The notes under the pieces were generated by a model. The model did not search any database, had not been told where the DNA came from, and saw only the letters and a list, made by a program, of their open reading frames with translations. From the NCBI RefSeq assembly GCF_016405905.1, contig NZ_JAEFCB010000013.1:103236-167235 (forward strand): 64,000 nucleotides of DNA, written 5' to 3'. Numbering within the stretch: position 1 is the stretch's first letter; every line of letters begins with the position of its first letter. The position numbers and the translations under genes were made by a program. The DNA is from Variovorax sp. IB41. Its GTDB lineage: Bacteria; Pseudomonadota; Gammaproteobacteria; Burkholderiales; Burkholderiaceae_C. Positions 59,618 to 64,000 of the stretch are shown piece by piece.

Positions 59618-59947
59618 TCAGCAATCGCAGGCCGCGGCCTTGCCGTCGACCGCGCACGCTTCGCCTTCGCAGCAATGCTCGGTGAGGTAGCCGAGCAGGC
59701 CATTCATCCGATCGAACGACGCGCGGCAGATGAGGTTGCGGCCCTGCCGCTCCTGCGAGATCAGGCCCGCATGCACGAGCTCCTTGAGGTGGAAGGACAG
59801 GCCCGTCGCCGGGACCCCCAGCGTCTTGGTCAGCGCGCCGGGCGTGAGGCCCGAGGGGCCGGCCACCACGAGGGCGCGAAAGACGCGCAGGCGTATCGGC
59901 TGCGCCAGCGCGGCCAGGGATCGGACGACGTCGTTTTCTTCCATCAT
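59618..59947 (-). CDS. arsR: Arsenic-responsive repressor ArsR
   Basis: 109 residues (two adjacent ATGs, 59947 and 59944). Winged HTH: LTPGALTKTLGVPATGLSFHLKELVHAGLI. The ELCVCDL metal site of classical ArsR is missing, but the C-terminus has EHCCEGEAC and a final CDC, similar to the Acidithiobacillus-type ArsR that binds arsenite with C-terminal cysteines. It should repress the ars operon and release DNA on arsenite binding. Confidence 0.92.
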   Translation of the reverse strand: MMEENDVVRSLAALAQPIRLRVFRALVVAGPSGLTPGALTKTLGVPATGLSFHLKELVHAGLISQERQGRNLICRASFDRMNGLLGYLTEHCCEGEACAVDGKAAACDC

Positions 59948-59974
59948 TCAAGTATCGTTGAATTATTGAATGAT
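59943..59974. promoter_or_regulatory. ArsR operator overlapping the arsR start codons
   Basis: ATCATTCAA and TTGAATGAT are perfect outer arms. A nested perfect dyad ATTCAA-N6-TTGAAT lies at 59946-59963. The TTCAA/TTGAA half-sites are those known for ArsR. The site covers the two start codons, so the repressor is expected to block its own promoter or initiation region. Confidence 0.8.
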
Positions 59975-60089
59975 GACAATCCCGACGCGTGGCGCGAACC
60001 GGCCATGGCCCTGGCAGTCCGCGGCCATCCGCATCGCGCAGCGGTTCCTACAGTCGTGCTCCCTGCCACCCGCGAAAAAGGAGACACCC

Positions 60090-60818
60090 ATGTCCGACAC
60101 CTATGTTCTCGTCCACGGCGCCTGGCACACCGGCGCGGAAATCGAAGCCGTGGCCGAGCACCTGCGCAAAGCCGGCCACACCGTGCATTGCCCGACGCTC
60201 GCAGGCAACCGCGCCGGCGACGACCGCGCGACGACCACCCTCGAAGACGCCATCGACTCGGCCGTGCGCTACATCGAAGAGAAAGACCTGACCGACGTGC
60301 GCCTGGCAGGCCACAGCTACGGCGGCATGGTGATCTCCGGCGTGGCGGACCGCATCGCGCAGCGGTTGAAGCGCCTCGTCTACATCAACGCCTTCGTGCC
60401 GCTCGACGGCGAATCGCTCAACGACATGGTGCCGCCGCACTACATCGCGATGTTCGACGCCATCGCCGGCGCGAACGGCAACGCCGTGACCTTGCCGTTC
60501 GAGGTGTGGCGCGATGCCTTCATCAACGATGCCGACCTCGCGCTCGCGCAGGCGGCCTACGAAAAGCTCAACCCGCATCCGTACCGAACCTTCACCGACA
60601 AGATCCGGTTGAAGCAACCGCTCGCGGCGCTCGCGCTGGGCAAGTCCTACGTCAATTGCCAGCAGGACATCGCGCTGCCGCACAGCCTGCCGTGGCACCC
60701 GCGCCTGTCGGAGCGGCTGGGGCTTTTCAGGCTGGTGGAGTGCCCCGGCAGCCACGAGATGTTCTTCTCGAACCCCGCGCGGCTCGCGCAGGCGATCGCG
60801 GAGGCGGGGCGCGACTGA
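60090..60818 (+). CDS. Alpha/beta-hydrolase (esterase-like)
   Basis: 242 residues. HGAWHTGAE is the oxyanion-loop start, AGHSYGG the nucleophile elbow, and GSHEMFFSNP carries the C-terminal catalytic His. It resembles the EstC/hydroxynitrile-lyase-like (SABP2-type) esterases. Substrate unknown. AAAAAGGAGA ends 6 bases before the ATG at 60090. Divergent from the ars operon with which it shares the intergenic region, but an arsenic role is not indicated. Confidence 0.92.
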   Translation: MSDTYVLVHGAWHTGAEIEAVAEHLRKAGHTVHCPTLAGNRAGDDRATTTLEDAIDSAVRYIEEKDLTDVRLAGHSYGGMVISGVADRIAQRLKRLVYINAFVPLDGESLNDMVPPHYIAMFDAIAGANGNAVTLPFEVWRDAFINDADLALAQAAYEKLNPHPYRTFTDKIRLKQPLAALALGKSYVNCQQDIALPHSLPWHPRLSERLGLFRLVECPGSHEMFFSNPARLAQAIAEAGRD

Positions 60819-61075
60819 TGAGGCGCTTGCTCAACCGCGGTTTCCTTCGATATTCAGCCTGTCAGGTATATCCACAGTGCACCTGCGTTGTGGTATTTGA
60901 TATAAATCCCGAGAAATAAACGAACTCGCTATTTAGTCAATAAATTCAATGCTACGAATGAGTTTGAGAGCGCAGAGTGTCAAATCACCCTCGATGCCAT
61001 TTCCCTTCTGCCCGACTTGCCCATCGCACAGTGCTTTGGGTGGGCGTGGGGCACGCATTGTGCATCGAAACCGTT
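60819..61075. other. AT-rich intergenic region, no gene seen
   Basis: 257 bases between the esterase gene and the end of the immunity gene. AT-rich compared with the rest of the window, matching the T6SS module to its right. No convincing hairpin, operator or small frame was found. Confidence 0.6.
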
Positions 61076-61489
61076 CTATTCTGAAATCTCACACTCTGTT
61101 GCTAGCGCATTCATGACGCGATTTTTCAACAATGCTACTTCGACCTGAATATCGTACCCACTCCAAGTGCCATCAAAAGGGGTGAGCAGTTTCAGTTTCG
61201 CGTCGAGATCATCGACTTCATCAGAGGCTGAATTTGCGGCCTGCTTGCACCGCCCGGCGTTAAGTTTTTTCGTTAGAGCCTGAGTTGCCGATGAAATCTC
61301 ATTTAGCTGTCTTTCATAGCAAGTTCCAGCGATATTTCCACACCCTCCGAAATTGCAGTCATTTCTGGCTGGCTTGGTCTCTTGCATGCATGCACGGAAC
61401 TCATTTTTTGACTCCAACACCATGTCTTTTGCAAAAGCAGGAAAAGCAAAATGAAAAAAAACCACGAAACAGAGAAATTTCGATTTCAT
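61076..61489 (-). CDS. Secreted Cys-rich protein, probable immunity protein of the adjacent effector
   Basis: 137 residues with a signal peptide (about 1-20, FPAFAKD). The mature part has several Cys and a segment CYERQLNEISSATQALTKKL resembling LprI/DUF1311-type periplasmic lysozyme inhibitors. ATG 61489 overlaps the stop of the effector (ATGA), the coupling seen in toxin-immunity pairs. It probably protects the cell from the peptidoglycan-cutting effector in the periplasm. AT-rich codons suggest transfer with the effector. Confidence 0.75.
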   Translation of the reverse strand: MKSKFLCFVVFFHFAFPAFAKDMVLESKNEFRACMQETKPARNDCNFGGCGNIAGTCYERQLNEISSATQALTKKLNAGRCKQAANSASDEVDDLDAKLKLLTPFDGTWSGYDIQVEVALLKNRVMNALATECEISE

Positions 61490-63752
61490 TGCCGTTGCGC
61501 TTGATAGTTAACCAAAATATTCGCAGTCGCCCTGCCATGAATGATTTGGATTTGCGCTTCGTCGGAGCGGGGCGAAAAATCGCTTAAATATTGAATCACA
61601 AACAACGCATACGCTTGCCTCTCTAAGTACCCGTAGCCTCCGCCGTTCACAAGGACGGACGCTCTTCCAATGGCTGCCGATGTCATTCCCTGATCGCAAA
61701 CTCGGTTGATATTGATTTGACGATTGCCGATAGCTTTCGAGATCCAGTACCAGCCTGCGGAGTCGCAGGCGTTGTAGGGGTCGCTTGAAATTATTTCTGG
61801 ATCGTACCGGGGGAACCATACTTGTTGAATTCCACCGTCGCGGGGGTTTGCCCAGTAATGAATCGATGTAGTAGTAATTCTGTTCCATTGGTCTGTATAA
61901 GCGCCCGTCGAATCGGGAAGCGAAGCCGAAGTTCGAAAACTTCGATACCCATCAAAGTTTTCTGGCCAAGTCAATTGCATCATGCCTCGCCCAAAAAAAC
62001 GGTATAGAACTCCATGGCAGGTGCCGGCCAATGGCCGTTTGAATTTTGTCGCCCTTGTCCAATTTCCTTCATTGTTCTGATGATATCGGTTTCTATGAAT
62101 ACTTGACCTAGAAAGTGAGCAAGGCGAAAACCAATTCCAATTCCGTATTTTCTGGTGACCCTGTTGAATTCATTGGAGTAGGTTGAAAATCTTTGCAAAG
62201 CGGTTACCCAGCCAATATTCACCGGGTCAGTTCTGGGTGGATTAAGTCCATACTTGTAAGATCGGCGGGGCAGCAGTTGCGCCAATTCCTCTTTCCCTAA
62301 CCACCCACACATCCTGAGGTGCTTGATGAATTCCCTTGGATGGAAGTGCCAGTGTTTGATCGTCAGTCGGTTTTGGTCTTCGGCAGGCAGGTCTTCCCAG
62401 AAGCAGAGTTTCTGCGCGAAGTCCGCCATTTCCGTGAAGTCGGTTTCGTCTTCCAGCGGGTACGGCATATGGGGGTTGCCGGTCTCCCTTGTCCATGCCC
62501 AGCGCTTGCGCACTTCATCCTTTGCCCATTCGGTCGGAAACTTGCAGATGGTCCTGGCCAATTTCTCCTGCACTTCGGATTTGCACAGGTTGTGCATGCG
62601 ATCGGCTGCTTTCTGCGCTGGTGTGGGAGCCGCCGTGGCGCCGGATTGAGGTGACGCCGTGGCGCCCGGTGGAGGCGGCGAGGTCAGCATCGCGTTCATC
62701 ACCGTTGAGTCGCAGCGACTGTTGTCGTCGGCAACGTCGTCATCGATCAGCTTCCAGCCTGACCAATGCGGAAAATCGGCGTCGCTGAATTTCCTGGTGT
62801 TGGCGGCATTCAGATTGATCCAGACGCCGCCCGGCTGGCCCGGCACGGCGACCTTGCGCCAATGGGCTGCATTCGCAGGCAAGGGGTCGGTGCCCAGATT
62901 GCGACCGAAACGCAGCAGTTCGTACCAGCCGCTGGGGCTGCTGATGAGTTGGTCGGCTGTGCTCAAGCGGCGATGGCGCGCGCCTGCTTCGGTATAGAGG
63001 TTGTATTCGGCATCGGTTTCTCGGGGCGCCGTACCCACGATGTCGCCGTTGAGCTTGTGAGTGGTGAGCGTGGCGCTACCCGCTTCATACCTCATGCCAA
63101 TGATCAGGTCGTCGTTGCCACTGTCCCCCGCAGCCGCCGGCAGGGTGACGCCGACCGGCTGGGCGCTGTAGCACGCGGTCTTGGCGGGCACCAGCACGTA
63201 CGCCTGGCCGTAGACCGCGTCAGTGCGGCCGTTGCCACCGAGGGCCAACTCACCCGTGGTGCGGCCGACGAGCCTGAGGGTGTCGGCGTCGCCCGCGATG
63301 ATTTCCAGATGAATGCGGTCGCTCTCGCCGTGGATGGTGCCAGCCAGCCCGAGCCTGTCCTTGCGATAGATGGCCCTGCCGACAGGGGGCAGAGCGTGGT
63401 CCAGTTGCCGCAGGTGTTGGGTGATGGAGTAGTAGGTCACGGTGACGGGCGTGGTGCCCTGTGCGCCGATCTCGGTCACGTGGCGGATCACGACGCAACC
63501 GGTCGAGTGGTCCTCGTTGTCGTAGCGCGCGTTGCCCGCGGCGCGCCTGAAAATCACGATGCCGTCGGCGATGGCGCGCACGGGCTCCATGTTGGTCGGC
63601 GCATGGATGTGAAGGCCGCCGTGCCAGCCCATGGCCTGGCTGACCGGATAAGCGCCGCTGCCAACGATGCCACCGGGCATGACGTCCTTGACGCACTGCC
63701 CGTCGTAGACGGGGATGTCGCTGAGCGAGAGAAAAGGGGGGCTGATGATCAT
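61486..63752 (-). pseudogene. T6SS cell-wall effector (M23-like plus GH19/lysozyme-like), broken by a frameshift
   Basis: Two consecutive frames, 63752 to 61980 (590 residues) and an overlapping one ending at 61486. Adding a single T in the T7 tract (61993-61999) would make one frame of 755 residues. The N-terminal part has the M23/LytM-like GWHGGLHIHAP (ligand Asp replaced by His), VRAIADGIVIF and RIHLEI, as in effectors linked to VgrG. The C-terminal part has a GH19-like QVFIET (catalytic Glu) before the break and GRGMMQLTWPENF after it. Encoded just after VgrG (12-base gap) and coupled to a probable immunity gene. It would cut peptidoglycan if full-length. Confidence 0.8.
61993..61999 (-). 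other. Homopolymer T7 at the frameshift of the effector gene
   Basis: Seven A on the + strand (seven T in the message sense). One more T would restore ...YTVFFGRGMMQLTW. It could be an assembly or sequencing error, an inactivating mutation, or a site of -1 slippage (GTT TTT TTG). Confidence 0.85.
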
Positions 63753-63764
63753 GTCGATCGAGCT

Positions 63765-63998
63765 TCAGACAGAGAAACGAAACTTGCCGTTTTTCTTCGG
63801 CAGCACCTGGGGCAGGTCGAAGGAGGCGATGGCCACAGGCAGGCTGTCGGGCCCTGCAAAGCTGTGCGTGGCCGCATGCTCGCGCCAGATGCCTTGGGTG
63901 CCGTGCACGATCCCCGAGGCATTCCACCGCGTGTAGCTGCTTGCCCCGTTGATCAGGATCTCTTCCTTGGCGGTGATGCTGATCCGGTTGGCCTCCAG
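63765..63998 (-). CDS. vgrG: VgrG spike protein, C-terminal end
   Basis: The last 77 residues, continuing beyond the right edge. ISITAKEEILINGASSYTRWNASGI then GIWREHAATHSFAGP and the tail LPKKNGKFRFSV match the C-terminal region of VgrG proteins that carry effectors. VgrG trimers form the tip of the T6SS tube, and the effector encoded 12 bases after is probably its cargo. The frame is read directly from the sequence; the stop is TGA at 63765-63767. Confidence 0.9.
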   Translation of the reverse strand: MEANRISITAKEEILINGASSYTRWNASGIVHGTQGIWREHAATHSFAGPDSLPVAIASFDLPQVLPKKNGKFRFSV

Positions 63999-64000
63999 CT

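Noticed and set aside
1..64000. tRNA, rRNA, riboswitch, integrase or insertion-sequence elements
   Set aside because: None was recognised by eye on either strand; a covariance-model scan was not possible.

Overview
The window looks like a chromosomal segment of a high-GC betaproteobacterium of the family Comamonadaceae, most likely Variovorax. The basis is the very high GC content, four Bug/TctC-type periplasmic solute receptors next to catabolic genes, a cysteine-nucleophile PhaZ polyhydroxyalkanoate depolymerase, a GC-rich intergenic repeat of a type I associate with this family, and gene families typical of it. The genus is inferred from gene content, not from a marker gene. No rRNA, tRNA, CRISPR array, insertion sequence or integrase was seen.

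Left edge (1-2.4 kb): the end of a type VI secretion (T6SS) phospholipase D effector of the Tle5 type, coupled to a Sel1-repeat lipoprotein that is probably its immunity protein, then a short gene remnant with a hexanucleotide repeat. Then come housekeeping and accessory genes (2.4-7.8 kb): an Mpo1-like membrane protein, a thioredoxin-like protein, an NAD(P)-binding protein, a Bug receptor, an O-acetylhomoserine sulfhydrylase with a coupled hydrolase, and a CBS-domain protein. At 7.9-11.1 kb an adenosine deaminase/Bug pair is divergent from a LysR regulator.

The 11.6-17.4 kb stretch is an unusual five-gene, same-strand cluster: Asp/Asn beta-hydroxylase-like dioxygenase, glycosyltransferase-like protein, secreted HExxH metalloprotease, sugar-kinase/nucleotidyltransferase-like fusion, and a LicC-like nucleotidyltransferase. 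Its middle is clearly poorer in GC than its surroundings. It may be an undescribed surface-glycan or protein-modification system. It is followed by PhaZ, a glutathione transferase, a phosphoribosyltransferase/erythromycin-esterase pair, and DUF427 and DOPA-dioxygenase-like genes.

At 22.3-26.1 kb a GbsR/MarR-type regulator heads an operon (DCC-family protein, SAM methyltransferase, membrane-SRPBCC protein, DUF4166). Two near-identical 20-bp inverted repeats, one before the regulator and one before the next gene, look like its operators. Divergent from it is a PA0069-type radical SAM gene with a textbook LexA (SOS) box. An alpha carbonic anhydrase, a complete RND efflux operon with a divergent TetR regulator and paired dyad operators, a DUF2000 gene and a GNAT acetyltransferase follow.

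At 36.4-46.2 kb lies a complete five-gene bacterial alpha-2-macroglobulin operon (yfaA-yfaT-yfaS-yfaQ-yfaP order), downstream of 6-phosphogluconate dehydrogenase. At 48.8-57.1 kb is a catabolic cluster (porin, two Bug receptors, HpcH/HpaI aldolase, LigI-like amidohydrolase, an EPTP/EAR-repeat propeller and an unrecognised protein) with a LysR regulator transcribed divergently. An arsenic operon (arsR-arsB-arsC-arsH) with a dyad operator over the arsR start follows. The right edge (61-64 kb) is a second T6SS module: the end of a VgrG, a two-domain cell-wall-degrading effector broken by a frameshift in a run of seven T, and a secreted probable immunity protein translationally coupled to it.
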